In this document: piece by piece, positions 16,601 to 26,529 of the stretch
How positions within the stretch are numbered: position 1 is the first letter of the stretch
Layout of the letters: each line of letters starts with the position of its first letter
Assembly: GCF_000016165.1 (NCBI RefSeq)
Contig: NC_009253.1
Span: 1,212,332-1,276,331, forward strand
DNA from: Desulforamulus reducens MI-1
GTDB lineage: Bacteria > Bacillota > Desulfotomaculia > Desulfotomaculales > Desulfotomaculaceae
Length of the DNA stretch: 64,000 nucleotides
Direction: 5' to 3'
Program-made: the position numbers and the translations under genes
The notes under the pieces: generated by a model
What the model was told of the DNA's origin: nothing
Seen by the model: the letters and a program-made list of their open reading frames with translations, nothing else
Databases searched by the model: none

Positions 16601-17491
16601 ATGGAAAAATACCTATTGGTTACGGTTATTGGGATTGCAGCGGGCTTTTTATCTAGAGTTGCTCTGTTGCGGGTGGACTATCGCCAATATCCCGGTTATC
16701 CACACGGTTTTGTAACCCATCTGTCACTGGGATTTATTGCAGCTTCCTTGGGGGCCATAGCGGTGCCTGCGCTGGTAGAACCGGATTATGCTGCATTCAC
16801 TTTTTTAGCTCTGGCAGCTCAACAATTTAGAGATATTCGAAGCATGGAAAGACAAACCTTGGAAAGCTTAGAAGAAAGTGAATTAGTACAGAGAGGCAAA
16901 GATTATATTGAGGGTATAGCCAGAACCTTTGAAGCTCGTAATTATTTAGTGATGGCCACGTCCTTTTTAACTGCCTTAATAGTTCAATATATGGGTTTTA
17001 TTGTAGGTATAGCCGCAGGGATTGTTTTAGTATTGATCAGCCTGTTGTTTAAATCAGGTAACACCATTGGTGATATTTGTGAAGTGCTGCCTGCTAAGTT
17101 GCATTTTAAAGATACCATTTTGCATGTGGAGCATATCAATATCATGTCTGTGGGTCTTAAAGAGCGTCGTAAGAAAATATTACAGGATGGACTTGGTGTA
17201 TTAATAAAACCTAAAAATGATGATGCTAGAGCCACCATTCACGACATTGGCCAGAGGTTGGCCATTGCGCATACTGCGGGGACGATACTGGGAACGAAAA
17301 AAGATGTGGATTTGCCAGAATTTACACCAATGTTAAGAAAAGACCCGGATACTGGGCAGGTAGGATTTTATATTGTACCCAATGAACCAGATATAAAGGC
17401 TTTGGTAGAAGCGGTTAAGAAGACGCCGGTATTGGAAAGTGCTGCTTCCAGACCCTTGAAGTCCAAGGCCGGAAGATATGCGGCAGATTAA
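16601..17491 (+). CDS. YIEGIA family membrane protein
   Basis: A 296-residue protein containing the name-giving motif KDYIEGIARTFEARNYLVM near residue 106. Membrane segments lie at about residues 4-20, 42-60, 65-78, 118-132 and 134-152, followed by a soluble C-terminal half. The family is restricted to spore-forming Firmicutes and its biochemical role is not established. It is followed 2 bases later by its usual small partner. Start ATG behind AAGAGGTG. Confidence 0.85.
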   Translation: MEKYLLVTVIGIAAGFLSRVALLRVDYRQYPGYPHGFVTHLSLGFIAASLGAIAVPALVEPDYAAFTFLALAAQQFRDIRSMERQTLESLEESELVQRGKDYIEGIARTFEARNYLVMATSFLTALIVQYMGFIVGIAAGIVLVLISLLFKSGNTIGDICEVLPAKLHFKDTILHVEHINIMSVGLKERRKKILQDGLGVLIKPKNDDARATIHDIGQRLAIAHTAGTILGTKKDVDLPEFTPMLRKDPDTGQVGFYIVPNEPDIKALVEAVKKTPVLESAASRPLKSKAGRYAAD

Positions 17492-17493
17492 CC

Positions 17494-17694
17494 ATGAAGG
17501 GGGAGGTAGATCTGTCTAAGGGAAGCATCGTGGCAGCAGTCACCATTGTGCCGGATAATATTCAGGGAGATGTCCCCATTATTATAGCAAAGGATGAGGA
17601 CGATCGAGAAAAATTGGCTGGCCATATTGCAAATGTTTTACAAAGTACTGTTCATGATCTAGGTAATGGAACCTATATAATTGTTCAACACTAA
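17494..17694 (+). CDS. Capping complex subunit for YIEGIA (CCYIEGIA-like)
   Basis: A 66-residue small soluble protein next to YIEGIA, matching the short partner found beside YIEGIA genes. The core is GSIVAAVTIVPDNIQGDVPI, then an acidic DEDDREKLAGHIANVLQ helix and GNGTYIIVQH. ATG 17494 has no ribosome site of its own and could be reached by coupling from the YIEGIA stop. A strong GGGGGAGG lies inside codons 2-5 and is followed 5 bases later by an in-frame CTG (17512), which may be the real start. Function unknown. Confidence 0.72.
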   Translation: MKGEVDLSKGSIVAAVTIVPDNIQGDVPIIIAKDEDDREKLAGHIANVLQSTVHDLGNGTYIIVQH

Positions 17695-17755
17695 ACTTGA
17701 CTAATAATGGTAGATGGTGGATAATTGATGCAGTACGTCCACGGGGAGTTTTGTG

Positions 17756-19075
17756 ATGAAAAACAATGGTTTATACATAACAGATGTTGAAAATGGCAGT
17801 ATTGCAGAGGAAATAGGTATTCAACCTGGAGATCGCCTGGTTGCCATTAATAAAGAGCCTATACGAGATGTTTTAGATTATCGATTCCTTTGTGCCAACG
17901 AAGAAGTGCTGGCTAAGATAGTCACTGCCAGTGGTGAAGAATGGGAAATTGAAATTGAGAAGGATTATGAAGATGATCTGGGGTTGGATTTTGGCGAGCA
18001 TTCCTTTGGGCCAATTAGACGATGCCATAATCGTTGCCTCTTTTGTTTTGTGGATCAGATGGCTCCGAGCATGCGAGAATCTCTGTATATAAAAGACGAT
18101 GATTATCGTCTTTCTTTTTGGCAGGGTAATTTTGTATCCTTGACCAATGTTAAGGATGAAGAACTGAAACGAATCATAGACCAAAAACTAGGGCCATTAT
18201 ATATATCTGTGCATACAACAAACTCTGAATTACGCTGTCGCATGCTAAACAATCGCCATGCCGGAAAAATACTGGAACAACTTAAGATGCTTGCTGAGGC
18301 GGGTATTGAAATGCAAACCCAGGTTGTATTATGCCCAGGCATCAACGATGGCGAAGAACTGAAGCGAACCATCCGTGACTTAGCCCTGCTATGGCCGCAA
18401 GTACACTCCCTGGCAGTGGTTCCAGTGGGTGTTACAAAATACAGGGAAGGGCTCTATAGCCTGCGAACCTTTACTGAGACAGAGGCACAAGGAGTTATTG
18501 ATCTCATTGAAGATTATCAGAATAAATTTATGAGTCTTTGGGACTATCCCTTTGTTTATGCATCCGATGAATTTTACGTAATGGCAGGAAAACCAATCCC
18601 ACCTACCGAAAATTATGGGGACTTTCCTCAAACAGAAAATGGCATTGGTCTTGCGAGATTATTTTTGGATGAATGGGCAGAGGTTGAAGAGGAGTTACCC
18701 AATGAAATTGATGATCACCGTCGAATAACACTGGTAACGGGTACCTCTGGTGAAACCTTTTTAAGGCTTGTGACTGATCGATTAAACCTTATCAAAGGGC
18801 TAACCGTAGAACTAAGGGTAGTACAAAACAATTTCTTTGGCAATACAGTGACCGTTACGGGGCTTTTAACAGCCGGGGATATCATAGGGGCCTTAAAGGG
18901 CAAAGAAATAGGAGACTTATTGGTGCTTCCTACAGTTATGCTTAGAAACGGAGAAGAAGTGTTCTTAGATGATTTAAGGGTAAGTGATGTTTCAGAGCAA
19001 CTGGGAGTATCAGTAACTGTGGCAGAAGGACCTCGTGATTTGGTTGAGATTGTTTTAGGATTAGACGAGAAATAA
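17756..19075 (+). CDS. DUF512 family Fe-S protein with PDZ domain
   Basis: A 439-residue protein. Residues 1-70 resemble a PDZ-like domain (GSIAEEIGIQPGDRLVAIN). Then comes a radical-SAM-like cysteine motif CHNRCLFC (Cys90, Cys94, Cys97) and a barrel-like region, and the C-terminal DUF512 domain (about 290-430) with LVTGTSGETF. The biochemical reaction is not established; the family precedes der in many Clostridia, as here, which suggests a link to ribosome assembly or translation. ATG 17756 is preferred over GTG 17753 because of spacing from GGGGAG. Confidence 0.85.
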   Translation: MKNNGLYITDVENGSIAEEIGIQPGDRLVAINKEPIRDVLDYRFLCANEEVLAKIVTASGEEWEIEIEKDYEDDLGLDFGEHSFGPIRRCHNRCLFCFVDQMAPSMRESLYIKDDDYRLSFWQGNFVSLTNVKDEELKRIIDQKLGPLYISVHTTNSELRCRMLNNRHAGKILEQLKMLAEAGIEMQTQVVLCPGINDGEELKRTIRDLALLWPQVHSLAVVPVGVTKYREGLYSLRTFTETEAQGVIDLIEDYQNKFMSLWDYPFVYASDEFYVMAGKPIPPTENYGDFPQTENGIGLARLFLDEWAEVEEELPNEIDDHRRITLVTGTSGETFLRLVTDRLNLIKGLTVELRVVQNNFFGNTVTVTGLLTAGDIIGALKGKEIGDLLVLPTVMLRNGEEVFLDDLRVSDVSEQLGVSVTVAEGPRDLVEIVLGLDEK

Positions 19076-19138
19076 AGTGGTAAAACTTTAACTGAAATTA
19101 TTGTATAGTTATATTATTTTAGAAAAGAGGGAAAACCC

Positions 19139-20458
19139 TTGCCCAAACCCATAGTAGCAATTGTCGGACGACCCAACGTTGGGAAGTCCACACTCTTTAA
19201 CCGTATTGTTGGTGCCCGTATTGCCATAGTAGAAGATATGCCTGGTGTAACCAGAGACAGATTATATCAGGATGCCGAATGGCAGGGGCGCGAATTTACC
19301 CTGGTTGATACCGGTGGTTTAGATTTTGCAGAAGATATCATCACCGCACAAATTAGAAAGCAAGCTGAATTAGCAATCTATGAAGCAGATATAATCCTAT
19401 TTGTGGTGGATGCCAGAGAGGGCTTAACTGCCATCGATGAGGAAGTAGGCAGGACCCTGAGAAGGGCTGACAAACCTGTTATCTTGGTGGCTAACAAAGT
19501 TGAACATTTTGATAAGATTCCTTACTATGACTTTTATCAATTGGGACTGGGCGATCCGGTGCCTGTATCTGCCGCAGAGGGCTTAAATACTGGCGATTTA
19601 TTGGATGAATTAGTTAAGAACTTGCCGGCCCAAGATGAAGACCCCTATCCGCCGGATACCATTCGTATTGCTGTTATTGGCAGGCCCAATGTTGGAAAAT
19701 CATCCTTGGTAAATACTATTTTGGGGGAAGAACGGGTTATTGTAAGTAACATTCCCGGCACCACCAGAGATGCCATTGACTCCTCCTTTGAGAAAAATGG
19801 GAAAAATTATGTTTTGGTTGATACTGCGGGGATGAGACGACGGAAAAAAATTGACCTGCCAACTGAGAGATATAGCGTTGTCCGTGCCTTGAGGGCAGTG
19901 GACCGCTGCGATGTGGCATTAATGGTTTTTGATGCAACCGAAGGGATAGCCGAACAGGATAAAAGAATTGTTGGATATGCCCATGAAAAAGGCAAAGCGA
20001 TTATTTTGATTATTAATAAGTGGGATCTTATAGAAAAAGACGACAAAACCATGAATCGCTTTGAAAAAAAAATACGGGAAGAATTGGCATTCTTAGACTA
20101 TGTACCCACTTTGTATATCTCGGCGTTAACCAAACAGCGTGTCCCAAAGGTTCTTGAAACAGTGGATTTTGTAGCGGAAGAGGCCAGTAAACGTGTGGCC
20201 ACTGCAGATCTGAACAATCTAATCCGTGAAGCGACCCAGCACAACCCGCCTCCGGCTGATAAACATCGCCGATTAAAGATTTTCTATGCAACCCAGGGGG
20301 GTGTAAAACCACCAACTTTTATTTTGTTTGTTAATGAACCGGAAATCATGCATTTCTCATATCAACGTTACTTGGAAAATAAAATAAGAGATACCTACGG
20401 TTTTAAAGGTACCCCTATTCGGTTTTTCCTGCGAAAAAGAGAAGGCAAGGACATCTAG
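19139..20458 (+). CDS. der: Ribosome biogenesis GTPase Der (EngA)
   Basis: A 439-residue protein with two tandem GTPase domains, each with a GRPNVGKS P-loop (near residues 9 and 183), DTGG/DTAG switch II motifs, and NKVE/NKWD base-recognition motifs, followed by the KH-like C-terminal domain ([20 protein letters not shown]). Der is essential for 50S subunit assembly. TTG start behind AGAGGG. plsY and gpsA follow with short gaps. Confidence 0.95.
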   Translation: MPKPIVAIVGRPNVGKSTLFNRIVGARIAIVEDMPGVTRDRLYQDAEWQGREFTLVDTGGLDFAEDIITAQIRKQAELAIYEADIILFVVDAREGLTAIDEEVGRTLRRADKPVILVANKVEHFDKIPYYDFYQLGLGDPVPVSAAEGLNTGDLLDELVKNLPAQDEDPYPPDTIRIAVIGRPNVGKSSLVNTILGEERVIVSNIPGTTRDAIDSSFEKNGKNYVLVDTAGMRRRKKIDLPTERYSVVRALRAVDRCDVALMVFDATEGIAEQDKRIVGYAHEKGKAIILIINKWDLIEKDDKTMNRFEKKIREELAFLDYVPTLYISALTKQRVPKVLETVDFVAEEASKRVATADLNNLIREATQHNPPPADKHRRLKIFYATQGGVKPPTFILFVNEPEIMHFSYQRYLENKIRDTYGFKGTPIRFFLRKREGKDI

Positions 20459-20506
20459 GACTTGTCTCCTCGATTTTAACTTTTAAGTGATTCGGAGGAA
20501 TAAATA

Positions 20507-21109
20507 TTGGTTCATATAACCACAGTAATGATAATTATTGGGGCATATTTAATCGGATCGATTCCCTTCGGGTTTCTTTTAGCTTATTTTTGGAAGGGAA
20601 TCGATATCCGTAAGTGTGGTAGTGGGAACATTGGTGCTACCAATGTATGGCGCACACTTGGCAAAGTCCCGGGTATGATAGTATTAATTTTAGATATGAT
20701 AAAGGGGATCTCAGCTGTTTTACTTGCTAAACAGCTAGAGAATACAGATATTGCTGTGCTGGGTGTTGCCCTTGCCGTTATGGCTGGCCATAGCTGGCCC
20801 CTATGGCTGAGATTTAAGGGTGGTAAAATTATCGCCACCGGTGCAGGCGCAATTTTAGCACTCTCACCGATGCCTTTGTTATTAGCTTTTTTAGTATGGC
20901 TAACGACAGTTGTTGTCAGCCGCTATGTTTCACTGGGTTCTATCCTGGGTGCAGTTTCTTTGCCCATTTGGATGGCTTTATTGAACCAAAATAGACATTA
21001 TTTGATTTTCTCGGTATTAGTCGCTTCCTTTGCTGTTTGGAAACATTCATCAAATATAGGGCGCCTGATCAAGGGAACTGAGTTTAAAATAGGACAAAAG
21101 AAAACATAG
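20507..21109 (+). CDS. plsY: Acyl-phosphate glycerol-3-phosphate acyltransferase
   Basis: A 200-residue integral membrane enzyme making lysophosphatidate from acyl-phosphate. Family motifs are [27 protein letters not shown], and the [20 protein letters not shown]-type loop (AGHSWP, FKGGK). About five transmembrane segments. TTG start behind GGAGGAATAAATA. gpsA, which makes the glycerol-3-phosphate substrate, follows 16 bases later, so substrate supply and first acylation are in one operon; PlsC (11703) does the second acylation. Confidence 0.94.
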
Positions 21110-21125
21110 GATTGGGGGACTGGGA

Positions 21126-22160
21126 ATGGCCAAGGTAGCAATGATCGGGGCTGGCAGTTGGGCAACAGCTTTGGCCCAGGTGTTGGCCCAAAACAACAAT
21201 TCTGTGCTTCTCTGGGCAAGAAGGCCGGAACTGGCCCAGTTAATAAACGAAGGGGAAAACAAAAGATACCTTCCCGGTGTTCAATTGCACCCTTCTCTTT
21301 CAGCAGATACTGATTTGGAAAAAGTTCTACACCAAGCAGAGGCTGTAGTATTTGGTGTTCCTTCCCATGGATTTCGGGAACTGTTACAGAAATCCCGGCC
21401 CTATATAAAATCTGATGCTTTCATTATTAATGTAGCAAAGGGCTTGGAAGAAAGCACCCTTCTACGACTATCAGAAGTATGTGCCAGTGAATTTGGGGAA
21501 GCAGTATTAAGCCGTTATGCGGTTCTTTCCGGCCCCAGTCATGCAGAGGAAGTGGGACTAAATATTCCTACGGCTGTGGTTGCCGCTGCCCAAGAGATTA
21601 GAATGGCAGAATACGTGCAGGATCTATTTATGTCACAGGACTTCCGTGTCTATACTAATCCGGATTTAGTGGGAGTGGAATTAGGTGGAGCCTTAAAAAA
21701 CATTATCGCTCTGGGTACAGGTATTGCTGACGGTTTGGGGTTTGGAGATAATACAAAAGCAGCTATGATGACAAGGGGTCTAGCCGAAATTACTCGACTG
21801 GGATATAGTATGGGAGCAAATCTTTTAACCTTTGCAGGATTAGCAGGTGTAGGTGATTTGATTGTAACCTGTACTAGCATGCATAGCCGAAATAGAAGGT
21901 GCGGTATTGCAATCGGTCAAGGTAAAACTATTCAGGAAGCTGTGGAAAGTGTAAACATGGTGGTGGAAGGCATACGTACTACTCACGTTGCCTGGGAGTT
22001 AGCTAAGAATCAAGGAGTGGAAATGCCTATCACGGAGCAAACCTATCAGGTATTATTTCATGGACTGTCTCCAAGAGATGCTGTTTTAAATTTAATGGGC
22101 AGAGGAAAAAAGAACGAGGTCGAAGAATTGTCCTTAGCAACATACAATATAATACAATAA
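21126..22160 (+). CDS. gpsA: Glycerol-3-phosphate dehydrogenase [NAD(P)+]
   Basis: A 344-residue cytosolic dehydrogenase converting dihydroxyacetone phosphate to sn-glycerol 3-phosphate. Rossmann motif [10 protein letters not shown] (residues 7-16), [39 protein letters not shown] in outline (ELGGALKNI with catalytic Lys), and [13 protein letters not shown]. Length and motif order match the family. A long hairpin terminator follows the stop by 8 bases. Confidence 0.95.
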
Positions 22161-22167
22161 GTTTTTC

Positions 22168-22200
22168 AAAAAGAGCAGGGTCTATGACCCTGCTCTTTTT
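22168..22200. terminator. Bidirectional terminator between gpsA and a small convergent gene
   Basis: Perfect 15-bp stem (22168-22182 and 22186-22200) with a 3-base loop, starting AAAAAGAGC and ending GCTCTTTTT, so it works on both strands. Confidence 0.9.
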
Positions 22201-22222
22201 GAGTATGTTGATAAACCTCTCT

Positions 22223-22405
22223 TTACTTTTTATTCCACTTACCCCCGAATAAATTTCCTAAATCAAAGGGAAATGGGGGTAAAGCTGGCTTTTGAGGCTG
22301 CTTTGGCTCAATTGGTTTTTGAACCGTGGGTTTAGCAACTGGTTTTTGCTTAGTTTTTTTTCCAGGTTTATTTAGACCGGGGCCAAATCCATATCCATAG
22401 CCCAT
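22223..22405 (-). CDS. Small Lys/Pro-rich protein
   Basis: A 60-residue basic protein: an N-terminal Gly/Tyr-rich start (MGYGYGFGPGLNKPG), a Lys-Pro-Gln-rich middle (KPVAKPTVQKPIEPKQPQKP) and a compact end PFPFDLGNLFGGKWNKK. The ATG follows a consensus AAAGGAGG, and a terminator lies just downstream, so it is very probably expressed. The composition resembles small spore-coat or surface proteins, but I do not recognise a family. It is convergent to gpsA and divergent from the spoIVA region. Confidence 0.7.
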   Translation of the reverse strand: MGYGYGFGPGLNKPGKKTKQKPVAKPTVQKPIEPKQPQKPALPPFPFDLGNLFGGKWNKK

Positions 22406-22490
22406 TTATAAAACCTCCTTTTTGTAGTCAATATATGGAGCTATTTCAAATTGGTGACATTTTAGCAGTTAATCTTTTGGGTATAGAATG

Positions 22491-22578
22491 TATAAATTTT
22501 ACGATATGCATAAGGGCCTACGCCGTCGCCTATAGGCTCTCGTGCCCTATAGGGTATGGCATAAGCCAAATTTTCTTT
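22491..22578. repeat. Dispersed intergenic repeat, copy A (long subtype)
   Basis: Begins TATAAATTTTACGATATGCA, continues TAAGGGC and GTCGCCTATAGGCTCTC, and ends GGCATAAGCCAAATTTTCT. Inner arms GGCCTACGCC and GGCATAAGCC can pair with two G-T pairs. Closely related to copy D at 40882, less so to B and C. It lies in the 578-base gene-free gap between the small minus-strand gene and spoIVA. Confidence 0.75.
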
Positions 22579-22691
22579 AAAATATTATAGTAAATTAAAG
22601 TGTCCTTGGTAGTCATAAAGGGACAAATATTAAATATCTTTTATCAATAGAGAGTAATACTAGAGTCACTAGAGATGATATAAAATTTCTG

Positions 22692-22719
22692 TCATAAAGT
22701 ACCTGGAAGTACATATATA
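22692..22719 (+). promoter_or_regulatory. Possible sigma-E-type promoter of spoIVA
   Basis: TCATAAA and CATATATA are 13 bases apart, loosely like the mother-cell sigma-E consensus. It lies about 260 bases before spoIVA. The match is partial and the region is AT-rich, so this is tentative. Confidence 0.25.
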
Positions 22720-22792
22720 TATAATGTTAATGTATGTCAATGGAAAGAAATTCAGGAAGAAGGGACTACCTTTCTCCTGGTATAAAAGAAAT

Positions 22793-22871
22793 TATAAACT
22801 TTACGACATGCATAAGGCAAATTAGGCCTCCGCCTACTGTAAAAAACTTGGCGGAAGCCAAGTTTTTCTAA
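22793..22871. repeat. Dispersed intergenic repeat, copy B (short subtype)
   Basis: Begins TATAAACTTTACGACATGCA and ends CTTGGCGGAAGCCAAGTTTTT. The right end is an 11-bp hairpin AAAAACTTGGC/GCCAAGTTTTT with loop GGAA, terminator-like. Aligns along its length with copy C at 33148. Two copies, A and B, thus precede spoIVA. Confidence 0.75.
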
Positions 22872-22983
22872 CCAATATCAGTTTTCCGGTCTCTACGGTC
22901 CATTATCGCGGAGGAGGGATGCAGTATTTCTATATAAACTTCCCTAATATTTTTTTGAATTTTAGAAGGAGGGGATAAACGGA

Positions 22984-24462
22984 ATGGAAAAGATGGATAT
23001 CTTCCGCGATATAGCGGAGAGGACCGGGGGAGATATCTACCTCGGTGTAGTTGGCGGGGTGCGGACCGGTAAATCCACTTTTATTAAAAGATTTATGGAG
23101 TTAGCCGTCATTCCAAATATTAAAAATGTGTATGATAAAGAACGGGCTAAGGATGAACTTCCTCAGAGCGGTGCAGGACGAACAATCATGACCACTGAGC
23201 CCAAGTTTGTTCCTAATGAGGCTATTGAAATTACTGTTAACCCTAGCCTTAAGGTAAATATGCGGTTAGTGGATTGTGTAGGATACCGTGTACTGGGTGC
23301 ACTGGGATATGAAGAGGAAGAAGGCCCCCGAATGGTTACAACACCATGGTATGAAGAGCCAATTCCTTTTCAGGAAGCTGCTGAGATTGGTACCAGAAAA
23401 GTTATATCCGAACATTCCACCATTGGTGTAGTTGTAACTACCGATGGGACCATTACAGATATTACTAGAGAGAATTATATTGATGCTGAAGAAAGAGTCA
23501 TAGAAGAGCTAAAAGATATTAATAAGCCCTTTATCCTGCTTCTTAACTCTATCAAACCCCAAGCCAGTGAAACAATTCAACTGGCAAATGAATTAGAAGA
23601 AAAATATGACGTTCCGGTTCTGCCAATTGATTGTGCCGAATTAAAACAACAGGATATTCTTAAAATTTTAGAACAAGTTCTCTTTGAATTCCCAGTTAAC
23701 GAAGTTAATATTAGTCTGCCTCTCTGGATCGAGGAACTGGATGGTAAGCACTGGCTCAGAGAAAGCTTTGAAGATGCTGTCAAGGATACTGTACGGCATG
23801 TACGACGTTTACGGGATATTGAAACAGCCGTAAGTAACCTTGATGAGTATGAATTTGTGCATCAGGTCAACTTAAAACACATGAATATGGGTACAGGCTC
23901 AGCATCCATAGAAATGGTGGCCAAGTCAGACCTTTTCTACCGAATATTGACCGAAGAAACTGGTTTTGAAATTGGAGGGGATCATCATCTTTATAGACTG
24001 ATGAAAGACCTGGCTGTGGCCAAACGGGAGTTTGATAAGGTATCCACTGCATTACAAGAAGTACGTGATACAGGCTACGGAGTTGTTACACCGAGACTGG
24101 ATGAAATGAATCTGGAAGAACCAGAATTAATTCGTCAAGGCAATCGTTTTGGGGTAAAATTAAAGGCAAGTGCCCCTTCCCTACATGTTATTCGGGCAGA
24201 TATAACCACAGAGATTACACCCATAATTGGAACCGAAAAACAATGCGAAGAATTGGTACAATATATGTTGGCTGGTTTTGACGAGAACCCTCAAAAAATC
24301 TGGGAGTCAGAAATCTTTGGTAAAACACTACATGATTTGGTACGTGAAGGAATACAAAATAAACTGCACAGAATGCCGGAAAATGCCCAAGTTAAATTGC
24401 AAGAGACGTTGCAAAGAATTGTTAACGAAGGCAGTGGCGGTCTAATTTGTATTATTATATAA
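22984..24462 (+). CDS. spoIVA: Stage IV sporulation protein A
   Basis: A 492-residue spore-coat morphogenetic ATPase of the TRAFAC lineage. SpoIVA polymerises on the forespore surface in the mother cell and anchors coat and cortex assembly. The P-loop is GGVRTGKSTF (Lys30, Ser31), followed by ELPQSGAGRTIMTTEPKF in switch I and LVDCVGYRVLGALG in switch II. The C-terminus ends GSGGLICIII, the conserved membrane-proximal tail. Length matches the family. ATG behind GGAGGGGATAAACGG. Confidence 0.96.
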   Translation: MEKMDIFRDIAERTGGDIYLGVVGGVRTGKSTFIKRFMELAVIPNIKNVYDKERAKDELPQSGAGRTIMTTEPKFVPNEAIEITVNPSLKVNMRLVDCVGYRVLGALGYEEEEGPRMVTTPWYEEPIPFQEAAEIGTRKVISEHSTIGVVVTTDGTITDITRENYIDAEERVIEELKDINKPFILLLNSIKPQASETIQLANELEEKYDVPVLPIDCAELKQQDILKILEQVLFEFPVNEVNISLPLWIEELDGKHWLRESFEDAVKDTVRHVRRLRDIETAVSNLDEYEFVHQVNLKHMNMGTGSASIEMVAKSDLFYRILTEETGFEIGGDHHLYRLMKDLAVAKREFDKVSTALQEVRDTGYGVVTPRLDEMNLEEPELIRQGNRFGVKLKASAPSLHVIRADITTEITPIIGTEKQCEELVQYMLAGFDENPQKIWESEIFGKTLHDLVREGIQNKLHRMPENAQVKLQETLQRIVNEGSGGLICIII

Positions 24463-24470
24463 TTTTAGAT

Positions 24471-24509
24471 AGATAACCCCACAGGTTCATATTGTCTGTG
24501 GGGTTATCT
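24471..24509 (+). terminator. Hairpin after spoIVA
   Basis: Perfect 14-bp stem (24471-24484 and 24496-24509, AGATAACCCCACAG and its complement), 11-base loop, with only a weak T-rich trail. Confidence 0.65.
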
Positions 24510-24597
24510 CTATTTATAAAATATAATAATATTAATAAATATCTCAAAGATATTTGGTAATAGTAATATTACATTTACTTGACTAAGCTCTTAGAGT

Positions 24598-24650
24598 GTG
24601 TCAAAGATCTTTTGCCCTTTAGGCTTGGCGCCAGGCCAAATTTTTCTAAT
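24598..24650. repeat. Dispersed intergenic repeat, degenerate copy E
   Basis: Keeps only the right half of the family: GCCCTTTAGGCTTGGCGCC, then AGGCCAAATTTTTCTAAT, including a near-palindrome GGCTTGGCGCCAGGCC. It lies in the 303-base gap between spoIVA and the ACT-domain gene; nothing else is seen there apart from the hairpin at 24471. Confidence 0.5.
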
Positions 24651-24765
24651 AAAATACAGATACTAATAAAATATTAGTGTTGAAGTGTTATTTTTAGGAT
24701 GGTATAATGTCTACTGTGAACAGATAATTATCCACTCAAAACGGACGAATGCGAGGTATAAGGTT

Positions 24766-25212
24766 GTGGCAAAAAGAGAACCCAAATACTTCTTAGTACA
24801 AGAAGATATTTTACCAGAAGCTATTTTAAAAACAGTGATGGCAAAGGACTTATTGCTAAAGGGTGCTGCAAATACCGTTAATGAGGCAGTTGAAAAAGTG
24901 GATCTAAGCAGAAGTGCTTTTTATAAATATAAGGATAAAGTGTTTCCATTCCATCAATGGAGTCGCGGAAAAATTGTGACTCTGGCATTGCTAATGGAAC
25001 ATCAACCGGGTGTCCTTTCTACGGTATTAAATATTATAGCTTCTGTCAAGGGCAGTATTTTAACGATTAACCAAAACCTACCTTTACAGGATATGGCCAA
25101 CGCAACCCTTTCTGTTGAAACAGCCGAAATGAATCAGGATTTGGAAGAGTTATTACGAATTATTGGTGAAGTAGAAGGGGTTCGAGAAGTACGTCTAGTG
25201 GGACAGAATTAA
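24766..25212 (+). CDS. ACT domain protein, UPF0735/PheB-like
   Basis: A 148-residue protein with an N-terminal helix-turn-helix-like part ([24 protein letters not shown]) and a C-terminal ACT domain (residues 72-148, [22 protein letters not shown]). Such proteins often precede hom, as here, and are taken to sense an amino acid, although the ligand is not established. GTG 24766 is chosen because it gives the usual length and follows AGGTATAAGG; the frame is open 27 codons upstream without a good site. Confidence 0.82.
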   Translation: MAKREPKYFLVQEDILPEAILKTVMAKDLLLKGAANTVNEAVEKVDLSRSAFYKYKDKVFPFHQWSRGKIVTLALLMEHQPGVLSTVLNIIASVKGSILTINQNLPLQDMANATLSVETAEMNQDLEELLRIIGEVEGVREVRLVGQN

Positions 25213-25232
25213 GATTTCGGAAGGGGATTGTA

Positions 25233-26525
25233 ATGGAAAAAGTGATTAAAATAGGTCTGTTGGGTTTAGGTACGGTTGGCCGAGGTGTATACCGCATCCT
25301 AGAAGAGAACAGAGAGAATATTCAGCGGCGTGCAGGCGTCAAGTTAGAAGTAAAAAGGATTTTAGTCCGTAGTCTGGAAAAGGAACGTGGGATTTCGATT
25401 CCAAATGATTACTTAACTACTAATATTAATGATATAACTAACGACCCAGAAATTAAAATTGTTGTGGAAGTGTTGGGGGGTATTCATCCCACGTTGGATT
25501 ATGTACTGGAAGCTTTGAACAAAGGTAAAAGCGTTGTTACAGCCAATAAAGATATGGTAGCACAGCATGGTCAGCGCCTTTTTAAAGCAGCTCAGAATAA
25601 CCAATGTGACTTGCTGTTTGAAGCCAGTGTGGCAGGTGGTATTCCCATTATTCGTACTCTAAAACAGAGTCTAGCTGGGAACTGCATCGAAGAAGTTTTT
25701 GGTATCATTAATGGAACAACTAACTATATGTTGACCAAAATGTCCCAAGGGGGCTGCGAATTTGGAGATGTCCTTCAAGAAGCACAGGCTAAGGGCTATG
25801 CTGAGGCAGACCCGACTTCTGATGTTGAGGGTTTTGATGCAGCTAGAAAAATAGCTATTTTAGCTTCCATAGCCTTTAATTCAAGGGTGCAGTTAAATGA
25901 AGTATATACCGAAGGGATCACCCGTATAACAGCAGATGATATTGCTTATGCCGGCGAATTGGGATATAACATAAAATTATTGGGCATTGCCAAAGACAGG
26001 ACTGAGGGGATTGAGGTTCGGGTTCACCCAACCTTTATTCCAAAGGATCACCCCTTAGCGACGGTGGGGGATGTATTTAATGCCGTATTTGTTCGTGGTA
26101 ATGCTGTGGGAGATACGATGTTTTATGGCAAGGGTGCTGGGGAACTTCCCACCGCCAGTGCAGTGGTTGCTGATATTATGGATGCAGCAAGGGATATTGT
26201 AAGAAATGTTCCGGGATTTATTGGTTGTACTTGTTTTAGAGAGAAACCTGTATTAGGTATTGGGGAAACCATTAGTAAGTATTATATTCGACTTAAGGTA
26301 GCGGATAAGCCGGGGGTTCTGGCTTCTATAGCTTTAGTTTTTGGTAACAAAGAAGTCAGCCTTAAGTCTGTTATACAAAAGGAAGCCACGGGTAAGACGG
26401 CTGAACTGGTATTGGTGACCCATCGAGTGCAGGAACAAAATGTTCAAGATGCTTTAATGGATATTAAACAGTTATCTTCTGTTCTAGAAATTGCTAACGT
26501 AATTCGAGTTGAAGGGGAAAAGTAA
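25233..26525 (+). CDS. hom: Homoserine dehydrogenase
   Basis: A 430-residue monofunctional enzyme reducing aspartate semialdehyde to homoserine. N-terminal Rossmann motif GLLGLGTVGRGVY, VVEVLGG, NKDMVAQHG, catalytic region GIINGTTNYMLTKM and AQAKGYAEADPTSDVEGFDAARK in outline (GYAEADPTSDVEG), and a C-terminal ACT domain (residues about 350-430) for threonine feedback. It sits in the order ACT protein, hom, thrB, lysC, covering most of the aspartate-to-threonine path. Confidence 0.95.
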   Translation: MEKVIKIGLLGLGTVGRGVYRILEENRENIQRRAGVKLEVKRILVRSLEKERGISIPNDYLTTNINDITNDPEIKIVVEVLGGIHPTLDYVLEALNKGKSVVTANKDMVAQHGQRLFKAAQNNQCDLLFEASVAGGIPIIRTLKQSLAGNCIEEVFGIINGTTNYMLTKMSQGGCEFGDVLQEAQAKGYAEADPTSDVEGFDAARKIAILASIAFNSRVQLNEVYTEGITRITADDIAYAGELGYNIKLLGIAKDRTEGIEVRVHPTFIPKDHPLATVGDVFNAVFVRGNAVGDTMFYGKGAGELPTASAVVADIMDAARDIVRNVPGFIGCTCFREKPVLGIGETISKYYIRLKVADKPGVLASIALVFGNKEVSLKSVIQKEATGKTAELVLVTHRVQEQNVQDALMDIKQLSSVLEIANVIRVEGEK

Positions 26526-26529
26526 AAAC

